DNA of 64,000 bases from Pseudovibrio japonicus. Its GTDB lineage: Bacteria > Pseudomonadota > Alphaproteobacteria > Rhizobiales > Stappiaceae. The stretch spans positions 124,001 through 188,000 of the forward strand of contig NZ_BMXE01000005.1 in NCBI RefSeq assembly GCF_014651595.1, written 5' to 3'. The notes under the pieces are model-generated. The model had not been told where the DNA came from, ran no database searches, and saw only the letters and a program-made list of their open reading frames with translations. Both the position numbers and the translations under genes were made by a program. This document shows, piece after piece, positions 1-7,888 of this stretch; positions within the stretch are counted from its first letter, which is position 1; each line of letters begins with the position of its first letter.

Positions 1-1
1 T

Positions 2-205
2 GTTTTGAACAAACGCGGGACCACGTGGCGCAAACTGGATGATGAAACCAAGGTGGGTGTGACGGATCAGGAGAGTGCTATCTCATTGATGATGCAGGAA
101 ACTTCTCTCATTAAACGACCGCTTGTGACCGGAGGAAAGCAGCTGTTGCTTGGGTTTGATGCTGTGTTGTGGGATGAGCTGTTGGAAAAAGGAGAGCTTT
201 ATTGA
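2..205 (+). CDS. ArsC/Spx-family reductase-like protein, C-terminal part
   Basis: The reading frame is open from the window edge, so only the last 67 residues are visible. They carry NKRGTTWRKL near the start, then SLIKRPLV and LLLGFD, which is the typical C-terminal half of the ArsC/YffB/Spx thioredoxin-fold family (the KRP arginine region and the closing GFD strand). The N-terminal CX(n)C or single-Cys active site lies outside the window, so arsenate reductase cannot be told from the YffB-type glutathione-dependent branch. The apparent start at base 5 is an internal TTG codon, not a real start. Family assignment is firm, function is not. Confidence 0.75.
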   Translation, partial: VLNKRGTTWRKLDDETKVGVTDQESAISLMMQETSLIKRPLVTGGKQLLLGFDAVLWDELLEKGELY

Positions 206-774
206 CAGTGGACCTGTCGTAGTTCTCCTTTGCTGGACGGGAAACTTCAAGGGTTGGGGAGCCTTGGGTTTCGCCGTCCTGCTATGGTACGAGGCGCTGG
301 CAGCTGGGAATTGTAAGGGGAAGCTGCCAACCTGAGATGTTTTATCCTATGAAGTTTTCTCGAAGCTGACCGCTGCGCTCGGAAAATCCCCGTAAGCCTC
401 CTTTTTGGCCGAGGCTCCGGTGGGTTTTTGGGGCTGCTGAGCGGAACACGGCATCACGATGACCGATCAATGATGATCCACTCAGTATTAGGGTGAAATT
501 GCGGTTTACATGAAAAATCTGAGTGTATTGCCGTTGGGTCAGAACTGAACGAAATGTCATCCATATTTCCATGTGCATGAGTGTTGGAAATTAGGAGTTT
601 TGAGTATTTAGCTACGAAAAATCCGTGGAACCTGTTGGAGTGCCACCATGGGTGAGTATTACGTCTTAGTAGTAAGTAAGTGGTTCTTCTTCCGCTGCGG
701 CTTCCAAAGGTTATGGTTGTCTTACTGTGGGAGATGTGTCTGAGGGACACATCTCAACATGCGTGTTCTGAAGA
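206..774. other. gene-free stretch
   Basis: No frame here has convincing protein character; the short open frames are low-complexity or overlap on both strands. A perfect hairpin lies at 731-755. A weaker inverted repeat (AGCCTC 395-400 with GAGGCT 411-416) is followed by a T-rich stretch and could end the ArsC-like transcript. Nothing else was recognised. Confidence 0.5.
731..755. terminator. perfect 10-bp hairpin beyond the creatininase gene
   Basis: GAGATGTGTC at 731-740 and GACACATCTC at 746-755 form a perfect stem with a five-base loop, 19 bases past the stop of the minus-strand creatininase gene. There is no T-run on the minus side, so it is either a weak terminator or an mRNA 3' end stabiliser. 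Confidence 0.4.
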
Positions 775-1578
775 TCAGGTGTTGCTCAGCGAGGAGACAT
801 CAAATCGCTGCACGTCCCTCAGCAGCTTGATGAACTCCTGAGAGGCGTGGGTGAGAGAGGCCTGGCCCTTTTCTGCGGTTGCCAGGGCCGCGTTGCCAAG
901 TGCGCCGGTTTTGTTCAGATCTTCGCTCATCCAGCCGTATTGATGGCGGCCATGTGCACGCAGGTAGGCATCGTTTTTGATGTGGTTCGTTTGTGTGGAG
1001 GTGAAATCTGCTGCCTTGTCCATGTGCACAAGGTTGGGGCGGAGGGCCAGCATAATGGATGTCTCGATATCTCCTCCATGAATGCCATAAGAGAACTCTT
1101 CCTCAGAATAGAGACCTTGTGGTTGACCGAAGCGAAGCCAGCTGGATTCGACCGCAAGCATGTTGTGCTTGTAGCGCAGCTCGCGCGTGATGATATCCAT
1201 CAGCGGGGAATTTCCGCCGTGAGAGTTGGCGAGCACCAGTTTGCGAATTCCTGCACGGGCAACGCATTCTCCGATTTCCACCCAGGCTTTGACGGCAGTT
1301 TCCCAGCTCAGGCTTAGGGTGCCGGGGAACGAGACGTGCTCATCTGATTTGCCGACGGCTTGCACCGGCAGAAATGTGACCGGCAGATCGTCCGGTAGCA
1401 GCTCAATGGTGCGAGAGATCTGGCCTTCTGCGATGCAGGTGTCGGTTGAGAGCGGAAGGTGAGGGCCGTGCTGCTCGATTGCTGCAATTGGCAGCACCGC
1501 GATCCACTCGCTGGTGTCGTTCCCAGAGAAGTCAGAGGTGGTCATCTCGTGCCAATAGGGGCGGGGCAGGGCGCTCAT
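775..1578 (-). CDS. creatininase-family amidohydrolase
   Basis: A 267-residue protein of the creatininase (creatinine amidohydrolase) family, the length usual for the family. The metal-site motifs are present in order: EQHGPHLPLSTD (Glu, His, Asp ligands, about residues 35-46), NSHGGN (about 118-123), HGGDIETS (about 167-174) and a C-terminal GALGNAALAT. Members hydrolyse cyclic or linear amides in creatinine degradation, riboflavin-type pathways (formamide hydrolases) or mycofactocin maturation; none of these pathways is nearby, so the substrate is unknown. It is transcribed away from the secreted protein at 1785 and stands alone. The start ATG has no strong ribosome site. Confidence 0.85.
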   Translation of the reverse strand: MSALPRPYWHEMTTSDFSGNDTSEWIAVLPIAAIEQHGPHLPLSTDTCIAEGQISRTIELLPDDLPVTFLPVQAVGKSDEHVSFPGTLSLSWETAVKAWVEIGECVARAGIRKLVLANSHGGNSPLMDIITRELRYKHNMLAVESSWLRFGQPQGLYSEEEFSYGIHGGDIETSIMLALRPNLVHMDKAADFTSTQTNHIKNDAYLRAHGRHQYGWMSEDLNKTGALGNAALATAEKGQASLTHASQEFIKLLRDVQRFDVSSLSNT

Positions 1579-1784
1579 GTTGTTATCCGTGCTTGTTGTC
1601 TTCGCGCAAGAGTAGCGCGTTGGAGGGCTGACGTCATCGGTGGACGTGGGGGATGCTCTGGTTTTTCAGAGGTTGAGGGTAGCAAAGTGTTTAGTTTGTT
1701 AGTTCCTTTGCGGGCCTGATGGGTCACGGGTGCTTGGTTCTCACGTCTTTCTTGTTGGCTAATAACAAGAAGGAGAAGCCACTT

Positions 1785-2597
1785 ATGTTTTCCAAGAAAA
1801 TACGCGAAGGATTGATTGGCGGCGTTGCACTGGCATTGGCTGGGGTGATGGCTGGTGAGGCTGGGGCTGCCGGAGCCGTTTTGCTCACAAAGGAAATCTG
1901 CACCAATCCTGCCGATATTATCGTGTCGCATTGGGCTAAGCTGAAGCATGACGCCAATGATGTGTATTTCATGAAGGCAACAGGTGAGGTCGAGAACGTT
2001 AATTCCGACACCGTTTTTGATGATCTTGCGACCGTGTATATTTCTGCGCATGGGTCTCCGGAAAAAGTGGGCGGCATTACAAATGCTCATTTTGCCACCT
2101 TCTTTAAGGCAGCCCATGCAAGTACCCCTGAAACTGTGTTCTTTAGCAGTTGTAGTACTGGGGCAGGCAATGTGCGCAAGCTGACAAACGAAAAGTATGG
2201 GGGTGCTGTTGGTTCGCTTTACGGGCCTCTTGCTTCATGTGCTTTGGTCGGAGATGGCAGTACGGATCTAGCAAGTGCCAAAAACTTGTATAGCGTGTCT
2301 CATACCGATGGTGAGGACTTCAATACTGTTGTTGCGAACATCATGAATGTCTGGTCTGTGGACGGTGCGTACAAAGATACCGGCAACACCTGGGAGGCAG
2401 CATGTGAGTCTTATGTTGATCCGTTTGACGCAGACAATCTTGCAGAGTTCCATGATGCGGTCTATCAGGAGTTTATGCTGGATGCACAGTCAGATGACAT
2501 TGCGCGCAGCCATAATTACGGCTTGCTGATCAAATGGAATAATGAAGGTACAGAGTTTGACGTCTGCGGTGCAGACCATGGTGCCTGCCCAGACTAA
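1785..2597 (+). CDS. secreted protein with caspase-like (clan CD) His/Cys pattern
   Basis: The start chosen is ATG 1785, preceded by AAGGAGAAG; an upstream TTG-started extension would precede a good signal peptide and is unlikely. Residues 1-30 form a signal peptide (basic start, GLIGGVALALAGVMAG core, AGAA-type cleavage region). The mature part shows a hydrophobic strand ending in ISAHGS (His89) and a second strand VFFSSCSTG (Cys123), the spacing and context of the catalytic dyad in clan CD cysteine peptidases (C80, caspase, CHAT folds). About 270 residues in total, ending in a Cys-containing tail. The rest was not recognised. Peptidase activity is inferred from the pattern only; a non-catalytic relative is possible. 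Confidence 0.6.
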   Translation: MFSKKIREGLIGGVALALAGVMAGEAGAAGAVLLTKEICTNPADIIVSHWAKLKHDANDVYFMKATGEVENVNSDTVFDDLATVYISAHGSPEKVGGITNAHFATFFKAAHASTPETVFFSSCSTGAGNVRKLTNEKYGGAVGSLYGPLASCALVGDGSTDLASAKNLYSVSHTDGEDFNTVVANIMNVWSVDGAYKDTGNTWEAACESYVDPFDADNLAEFHDAVYQEFMLDAQSDDIARSHNYGLLIKWNNEGTEFDVCGADHGACPD

Positions 2598-2625
2598 GAT
2601 TAGCTGAAACATTGGATATCAGACC

Positions 2626-3399
2626 GTGAAAGCCACAATAAACTCCCCCCTCCTGTCCCTGAAGGGCGTTTCCAAGACCTTTGAGAATGGCACCACTGCT
2701 GTTGATGGGTTTGATCTGGATGTGCGGGCGGGGGAGTTTTTGAGCATTCTTGGGCCGTCAGGGTGTGGCAAGTCCACAATTCTGCGGCTTATTTCTGGTT
2801 TGGAGGAGCCTAGTGCTGGTCAGATCATTCGATCCGGGCAGGATGAGGTTGGGTTTGTTTTTCAGGAACCGACGCTGCTGCCTTGGGCTACTGTCTCTGA
2901 CAATGTTTACTGGCCGTTGAAGGTGAAGGGTGTTTCCAGGCGTGATGCGAAGGATCGCGTGGAGGAAGCTCTGGAGATGGTTGGGCTATCCAGTTTTGCT
3001 GATAACATGCCCTCTGAGCTTTCTGGTGGCATGAAGATGCGGGTTTCTATTGCGCGGGCGCTGGTCACCAAGCCAAAACTGTTGCTGATGGATGAGCCGT
3101 TTGCAGCATTGGACGAGATTACGCGCAACAAGTTGAATGACGATTTGCTTGAGCTGAAGTCCACCCATGACTGGACCATCCTGTTTGTGACCCACTCTGT
3201 TTACGAGAGTGTGTTCTTGTCCTCCCGCATTGTGGTGATGGCAGCAGGGCCGGGGCGGATTACCCATGATATGAGGCTGGACGCACCTTATCCGCGCTCT
3301 TTGAATTACCGCATGGAAGCGCAGTATGCCGCTTATTGCCGTGAGGCGGTGATGGCGTTGGAGCAGGCGATGGGGCATCACACTGCACTCTCCAGATAG
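2626..3399 (+). CDS. ABC transporter ATP-binding protein, nitrate/sulfonate/taurine type
   Basis: A 257-residue ABC ATPase with Walker A GPSGCGKST (residues 43-51), Q-loop FQEPTLLPW, signature LSGGMKMRVSIARAL, Walker B LLLMDEP and the H-loop FVTHSVYE. The PW after the Q-loop and the HSVYES sequence are characteristic of the SsuB/TauB/ThiZ group that energises uptake of sulfonates, nitrate or pyrimidine thiamine precursors. It begins at GTG 2626, 28 bases after the preceding gene. No permease or binding protein gene follows, so its partners must be encoded elsewhere or lost. Family call is firm; substrate unknown. Confidence 0.9.
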   Translation: MKATINSPLLSLKGVSKTFENGTTAVDGFDLDVRAGEFLSILGPSGCGKSTILRLISGLEEPSAGQIIRSGQDEVGFVFQEPTLLPWATVSDNVYWPLKVKGVSRRDAKDRVEEALEMVGLSSFADNMPSELSGGMKMRVSIARALVTKPKLLLMDEPFAALDEITRNKLNDDLLELKSTHDWTILFVTHSVYESVFLSSRIVVMAAGPGRITHDMRLDAPYPRSLNYRMEAQYAAYCREAVMALEQAMGHHTALSR

Positions 3400-3749
3400 C
3401 GTTCACTTTCTTCGCTTGCGATATAGGTTGATTTCCTCCGAGAACCAGCCCGTACTTTCGGGATTGGCACGCTCGTAATCTCTGTGAGCCGGGCTTTAAA
3501 AGCTTAGGGGCCTCAAAATTTCTGGTTAGGCCGCTAAATAATCGTCGGACTGTCATCTGACTTTTATATTCGGGGGCTATCACTGCTTTGAGGTAGGGTG
3601 CGCGGGGTTCTATGTGTTCATGCCATAAGCTCTAAGCCCTTATTATCACGCGTATTCTTTTTGGAAGACCGCGACCACTTTTTACGAATACGCTTCAGCC
3701 TTTTTCGGGCGTCTTTATTGATTGAAATAGCAGCGAGTTTTGCCAGACT
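3400..3749. other. intergenic region carrying a dispersed repeat
   Basis: No gene is supported here. The second half (3608-3698) is a copy of the palindromic repeat also found at 11482-11588 and 41105-41172. The short frame starting near 3598 reads across this repeat and is not credible. Confidence 0.55.
3608..3698. repeat. dispersed palindromic repeat, copy 1
   Basis: The core (3648-3698) has outer arms CGTATTC and GAATACG around a diverged centre, with AAGCTCTAAGC just upstream as in copy 2. It lies directly upstream of the MarR gene, and its 3' edge is within about 50 bases of that start codon. Confidence 0.6.
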
Positions 3750-4277
3750 ATGGGATTTAATTTTAAAAAGAGTACGACTTTTCGTCTTGCGCAGGCAGCG
3801 AAGGCGCAGCGCGCGCGGTCAGGGGCGCACCTGTCGCGTATTGGACTGCACCCGGGGCAAGAAGCTGTTCTGAAGGTTTTGTTTGAGACAGATGGGAAGA
3901 CCATGAGCCAGTTGGCTCTGGCGCTTGGGGTCAAGCCACCGACAGTCACTAAGATGGTGACACGCCTGACTGCTCAGGGGCTTGTCTTCCGCCGAATTTC
4001 CGAGAGTGATGGCCGTTTGGCGCGGGTGTTTTTGACTGAGGAAGGTCGTGAGCGGATATTGCTGGTCGACCGTGCGTGGAAGCGTCTTGAGAAAGAAGCG
4101 CTGGCGGGCATGGAGGAAAAAGACCGCAAAAAATTGCGCCGTTTGCTGCGTCAGGTAGAAAAGAACCTTTCCGCGAGCTTCGAAGATGATCCGGATCTTG
4201 AAGACCAGCTGGAGAATGAAACAGACTCAGCTGATGAGCAGGCAGGGAAGGTGAAAGAACGGGAAGCTGCGGACTAA
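3750..4277 (+). CDS. MarR-family transcriptional regulator
   Basis: A 175-residue winged-helix regulator. The DNA-binding segment is clear: LHPGQEAVLKVL, then TMSQLALALGVKPPTVTKMVTRL as the helix-turn-helix (about residues 51-73), and the wing with SESDGRLARVFLTEEG. It is longer than the usual 140-150 residues because of an acidic C-terminal tail (DDPDLEDQLENETDSADEQ). MarR proteins usually repress efflux, stress or aromatic-degradation genes in response to small ligands; the adjacent genes (DinB protein convergent, orphan ABC ATPase upstream) do not point to a target. No good Shine-Dalgarno precedes the ATG, so a slightly different start is possible. Confidence 0.9.
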   Translation: MGFNFKKSTTFRLAQAAKAQRARSGAHLSRIGLHPGQEAVLKVLFETDGKTMSQLALALGVKPPTVTKMVTRLTAQGLVFRRISESDGRLARVFLTEEGRERILLVDRAWKRLEKEALAGMEEKDRKKLRRLLRQVEKNLSASFEDDPDLEDQLENETDSADEQAGKVKEREAAD

Positions 4278-4289
4278 TCTGCGCGTATT

Positions 4290-4321
4290 GGGCCTGTGGT
4301 GAAGACAGGCCCATTTGTTTC
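4290..4321. terminator. terminator between convergent MarR and DinB genes
   Basis: GGGCCTGT (4290-4297) pairs with ACAGGCCC (4305-4312) around a seven-base loop, followed by ATTTGTTTCTTG. It fits the 53-base gap between convergent genes and serves mainly the plus strand. Confidence 0.7.
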
Positions 4322-4330
4322 TTGTTCCGA

Positions 4331-4858
4331 TTATGCATCTTCGCAGAGAAAGAGCAGGTCTGTATCTGGTGTTTCCAGCCCAAACTGCGTGAGCAGCGTT
4401 GTTATCTGCCCACGGTGATGGGTTTGGTGGTTGAAGAAATGCAGCACCAGATCCCCGAAGTTTTTCGTGGCTGGGATGCCTTTTGTATCGGCATAGGCCA
4501 AGGCTTCATTGGCCTGAGACGTCGTAATGTCTCTTGCAAATTCTTCAATGATTTTGTCTAGCTTTTGCCGCGCTGTCTTGAGCTCTTCCCAATTGTCAAA
4601 GGGGATGGATGTTAGTGCGGTTGGTTTTGGAAATTCTTCCAGTTGCTGTAGGCTCTTGTAGTTTGGGGAGTGCTGCGCAAAGCGGCGTAGCCAAATCAGG
4701 TCTCCCACCACGAGATGATTGAAGGTGGCGAAAATTGATTTGAAGAATGCGCCACGATCTTCTTTTAGTTGCTGGTCGCTGAGCTGTTCAGCGCATTTAT
4801 AGAGGCGTACATTCATCCACGTGTTGTACTGAGCCAATAATTTGAAGTCGGAATACAT
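4331..4858 (-). CDS. DinB-family protein
   Basis: A 175-residue four-helix-bundle protein of the DinB/YfiT family. Visible metal-ligand context: FNHLVVGD (first His, about residue 47) and the C-terminal HHRGQ motif preceded by LHFFNHQTH, the usual His triad for Zn or Ni. LAQYNTWMNVRLY near the N-terminus is also typical. Family members include mycothiol- and bacillithiol-dependent transferases, but most proteobacterial members have no assigned reaction. It is convergent with marR and separated from the divergent LacI gene by about 190 bases. Confidence 0.85.
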   Translation of the reverse strand: MYSDFKLLAQYNTWMNVRLYKCAEQLSDQQLKEDRGAFFKSIFATFNHLVVGDLIWLRRFAQHSPNYKSLQQLEEFPKPTALTSIPFDNWEELKTARQKLDKIIEEFARDITTSQANEALAYADTKGIPATKNFGDLVLHFFNHQTHHRGQITTLLTQFGLETPDTDLLFLCEDA

Positions 4859-5051
4859 TCTGTGAAACCTGCTAATCTAATTATGAGTGGTGCAGAAAAT
4901 ATCGGGATCTCTTATGAGTTATGCAAGTGATTGACACTTGAGAATCCGTAATGATTTCTCTTTGTTGACCGTGTGGCGTATTGCTATTTACTAATGTTGC
5001 TGTGCATAAGAAGATGAACTGGATCCGGCTGGATATGCGAGGACATCAGCA

Positions 5052-6101
5052 TTGAGCGGCACAGGCAAGCCACTGAGATTAGGCGATCTTGCTGAGAAGC
5101 TGGGCGTTTCGACGGCTACGGTTTCTTTGGCGCTGCGAGACTCTCCGTTGATCGCCAAAGACACAAAAGCGCGGGTGAAAGCCTATGCTGAGGAAGTGGG
5201 TTATATCTATAACCGGTCCGCTGCCTCGTTGCGCACGTCTCAATCTAATATGATTGGTGTGGCGGTTCACGATATTCTCAATCCATACTTTGCCGAGGTG
5301 TTTCGCGGACTTGAAGAAACGCTGGCGCAGCACAATAAGACAATCCTGATTTGTAATCACAGGGATATTGTCGAGCGGCAGAACCACTTTACGGATACGC
5401 TGCTTCAGCACCGCGTGGATGGGCTTATTCTTTGCGCCTCGGTTGGGACTTCTGACAAGGACATCAACTCCATCGTGCGTCAGGGCGTGCCAGTGACGCT
5501 TGTTTGCCGGGATGTGGCTGGAGCTGATGCGCCGTGTGTGCGTGGAGACGATTTTCTCGGATCCTACCGCATTACAAAACATCTGATCGAGCAAGGGCAT
5601 ACGCAGATTGCCATGGTTGGTGGTCGGCGTGGGAGCTCTGCTGGGCGTGATCGCAATCAGGGGTGGAGATCTGCTCTTGAGGAGTCGGGGATCAACGCGG
5701 ACGCGCAGTTGGATATTCCTGAGTTGATGACGCAGGATGATGGCCGCTCTGTTGCTCAGCAGATTGTGGAGGCTGAACCGCGGCCAACAGCCGTGGTGTG
5801 TTTCAACGATCTTGTGGCGCTGGGCGTTATGAGCGCTGTGCGGCGGCTTGGTGTAGAGCCGGGCCCTGATCTGGCGATCGTGGGCTACGACGATACTGAG
5901 GGAACGGAAAATCGTACGCCTGCCTTAACCACTGTGGACAATGGCGCCGGGACCATTGGCATTAAGGCTGCAGAGCTCATGCTTTCGCAAATGAATGGCG
6001 AAAAGATCAGTAATGATCTGATGTTAATCGAGCCCAAGCTTCGCATTCGTGAAAGTGCTCCACCACCGGGCGAGCGTCTGGTCTCTGTGGGCGGCCTGTG
6101 A
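5052..6101 (+). CDS. LacI-family transcriptional regulator
   Basis: A 349-residue LacI/GalR repressor. The N-terminal helix-turn-helix reads LGDLAEKLGVSTATVSLAL with hinge sequence VGYIYNRSAASLRT, followed by a periplasmic-binding-protein-like sensor domain (MIGVAVHDILNPYFAEVFRG through LAIVGYDDTEGT). The start is TTG 5052 with GCGAGGA about ten bases upstream. No sugar-uptake or catabolic operon is adjacent, which is unusual for this family; target genes are therefore unknown and probably elsewhere. Confidence 0.9.
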   Translation: MSGTGKPLRLGDLAEKLGVSTATVSLALRDSPLIAKDTKARVKAYAEEVGYIYNRSAASLRTSQSNMIGVAVHDILNPYFAEVFRGLEETLAQHNKTILICNHRDIVERQNHFTDTLLQHRVDGLILCASVGTSDKDINSIVRQGVPVTLVCRDVAGADAPCVRGDDFLGSYRITKHLIEQGHTQIAMVGGRRGSSAGRDRNQGWRSALEESGINADAQLDIPELMTQDDGRSVAQQIVEAEPRPTAVVCFNDLVALGVMSAVRRLGVEPGPDLAIVGYDDTEGTENRTPALTTVDNGAGTIGIKAAELMLSQMNGEKISNDLMLIEPKLRIRESAPPPGERLVSVGGL

Positions 6102-6232
6102 GTTAACCCTGAGTAAGTTTGTGCTGGTTGCGCAACTGTCCTTTCGCACCATGAAACTGCCCGATTGAAACCCTATGTTTACTATGCCGCGCTTACATAT
6201 GCGGTGTGTTGTAGGGCGTTTGGGGGTTCGTC

Positions 6233-6331
6233 ATGGTCAATAATCACAGTGATGCCGAAGATCGTAAAGATCTGAAAATGTTCGGCTTTTTTACGCTTGC
6301 CATGACTTGCATGGTGCTTCTTGTCGGTTAG
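6233..6331 (+). CDS. possible small single-span membrane protein
   Basis: A 32-residue frame: polar, charged N-terminus (MVNNHSDAEDRKDLKM) followed by a hydrophobic segment (FGFFTLAMTCMVLLVG) ending at the stop. The layout resembles the small cytoplasm-to-membrane subunits often found with alphaproteobacterial oxidases, but there is no specific motif. The ribosome site (TGGGGG) is modest. Plausible but unproven. Confidence 0.3.
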   Translation: MVNNHSDAEDRKDLKMFGFFTLAMTCMVLLVG

Positions 6332-6418
6332 GCGCTCCGGGCGACTCACTTGTTTTGACGGGCTGAAGTGCTCACGAATGAGAGCGAGTACGCACGCAGG
6401 CATTCACTCCTGTGGCAT

Positions 6419-6772
6419 CTAGCCGATGTTGGTTGCCTTGAGGATACTATTGTCAATTTTGAGAGAATATATGCCACCACCGTCGTTGGTGTCTTTGAAA
6501 TTGCCTGCTGTGTTTTTGCTTTTCAGAAGGTCCACCAACTTTGCGTAGGCATCGTGAATGACTTGTCCTTCAATATCCTTCCAGAAGTCGATGTTACCAA
6601 AGATCAATACTTCATCGAACTTAGGTGCGGCTTTGGCCTGCCGGAACTGATCCATCAGATCAAAGACAGTCTGGGCATCTGCTCTGCGATGGCGTTCAAG
6701 TCCGTAGCTTGAAGCAATACAAATGGCATGGCTATATTCCTCTTTATCTTCTTGATGCGGATATGTCCGCAT
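6419..6772 (-). CDS. hypothetical protein with uncertain 5' end
   Basis: The C-terminal about 80 residues have good protein character (MDQFRQAKAAPKFDEVLIFG, then FWKDIEGQVIHDAYAKLVDLL). The family was not recognised. The nominal ATG at 6772 sits inside the palindrome 6755-6772 and has no ribosome site. The best ribosome site (AAAGAGGAAT) instead precedes an ATG at 6729 in the +1 frame, which encodes 24 residues (MPFVLLQATDLNAIAEQMPR...) and ends in TGATG, overlapping an ATG at 6655 in the main frame. So either the gene is frameshifted, or a leader peptide is coupled to a 78-residue protein, or the long form is correct. Confidence 0.5.
   Translation of the reverse strand: MRTYPHQEDKEEYSHAICIASSYGLERHRRADAQTVFDLMDQFRQAKAAPKFDEVLIFGNIDFWKDIEGQVIHDAYAKLVDLLKSKNTAGNFKDTNDGGGIYSLKIDNSILKATNIG
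6755..6772. promoter_or_regulatory. palindrome, possible operator
   Basis: ATGCGGA (6755-6761) and TCCGCAT (6766-6772) form a perfect inverted repeat with a four-base spacer, lying just upstream of the well-placed ribosome site of the minus-strand gene. Its position suggests an operator or a 5'-end hairpin. No matching regulator was identified. Confidence 0.4.
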
Positions 6773-7044
6773 TTGAGGAAGACGAAGGGGCTATTGATTT
6801 GTAAGGCAAATCTCTGCGGGCTGGGTGTTGTTTGTGACTTATGTAAATAATAGCCAGTATATAATATGATTTAGCTTAGATTGTACATGTCCTCTACAAG
6901 TAATTAGTGTATTTGTTTTTGAGTTAAATCCATGAATAAGTTATGTTTTTAGAGCTGTTATCTCTTGCTTAATTTATTGTTAACCTTGGGTTAACTGGAT
7001 GAGCCCAGAATCTGTAGGAAAAACAGGTCCTGGAGGCGGTTCGC

Positions 7045-7491
7045 ATGCATGGGATTTTGAAAAAAATAGTTGTGGCAGCTGGTGCAACCTTTGCGTTAGT
7101 AAGCCTTGGTGTCTTCTCCGGTCATGCCAGTGCGATTTCTGGTAACTGGTCCATTTCTGACGTGTTGTCTTCCAAATCCTGCTCGGCTGAGCTGGGTTCT
7201 GAACCTGCTGCGAGCGGGTACGGCAATTCGTTTGAGGCCACAAATTGTCATGGGCTTTATGCTCCAATTGCCAAAGCAACTGCGTGGCAGTGGAGCTTTG
7301 ACGATGGTTTGTCGCTACTCGATCCAGAAGGGCAGGTTGTGCTTCAGTTCGATATTGATGAACTGGACGGATTGACCTCGTTTGGTCCTTCCTCGCTTTT
7401 CCTCATTATGCAGCCTGTGCATGAGGACAGTAACGTAACGGATCTTTCCGAGTTGATCGAAAAAGCGATTGTGGTGACGGCGCAGCGTTAA
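7045..7491 (+). CDS. periplasmic AprI/Inh-like protease inhibitor family protein
   Basis: A 148-residue exported protein. Residues 1-30 are a signal peptide ending at HASA. The mature domain has the pattern of the AprI/Inh metalloprotease-inhibitor family (also seen in Brucella Omp19): GNWSISD, a pair of cysteines (Cys46 and Cys68) that would form the disulfide, then WQWSFDDGLSLLDPEGQVVLQF. In known systems such inhibitors protect the periplasm from secreted serralysin-type proteases or host proteases. No serralysin gene is in the window. There is no lipobox cysteine, so it should be soluble. Domain call is from sequence pattern only. Confidence 0.6.
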   Translation: MHGILKKIVVAAGATFALVSLGVFSGHASAISGNWSISDVLSSKSCSAELGSEPAASGYGNSFEATNCHGLYAPIAKATAWQWSFDDGLSLLDPEGQVVLQFDIDELDGLTSFGPSSLFLIMQPVHEDSNVTDLSELIEKAIVVTAQR

Positions 7492-7498
7492 GGCGCCT

Positions 7499-7821
7499 TC
7501 AGACATGCTCATGTGTTGTGGGTGTCCAGCACGCCACCCATACGGGTCCGATAGCCGGCTGACCTTCGCCTTTGAATTGGCGTAACGCGCCGTAGTCTCC
7601 TTTCCGTTCCCAATTTTTCTCCGTCCCAATAGAGCAATGCGCCAATTGGTCTCAGCGCTGTGCGAAGTTCCGTCTGGCTCTGGCGCTGTGGCGGAAAACC
7701 AGCCTGCGATCGTGGCTGAGTGGTGCTCTTCAATCCTTGCTGGGTGACTGAATTCCTGGGGGACAGAAGGAAGGATATTCGCTAATCGGTGGGCGGGGTC
7801 TTTTGCTGGCAGAGCAACTGT
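7499..7821 (-). pseudogene. possible frameshifted gene remnant
   Basis: On the minus strand one frame is open after a TAG at 7822-7824 and reads plausible protein (ALPAKDPAHRLANILPSVPQ, then HHSATIAGWFSATAPEPDG and ETNWRIALLGR) to about 7620. From there the protein-like sequence continues in a different frame (NWERKGDYGALRQFKGEG, PAIGPVWVACWTPTTHEHV) to a TGA at 7499-7501. No good start codon was found. This is what a decayed or frameshifted gene would look like; the family was not recognised, and chance cannot be excluded. Confidence 0.35.
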
Positions 7822-7888
7822 CTATATTGAGGGCACGAGAATAATGTGCCAGCTGCTTGCAAGGGCACACCCATCCAAGGAGACGTAA

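Noticed and set aside
4925..5050. Sigma-70 promoter for the LacI gene (TTGACA or TTGACC boxes)
   Set aside because: Neither TTGAC box has a convincing -10 at 16-18 bases.
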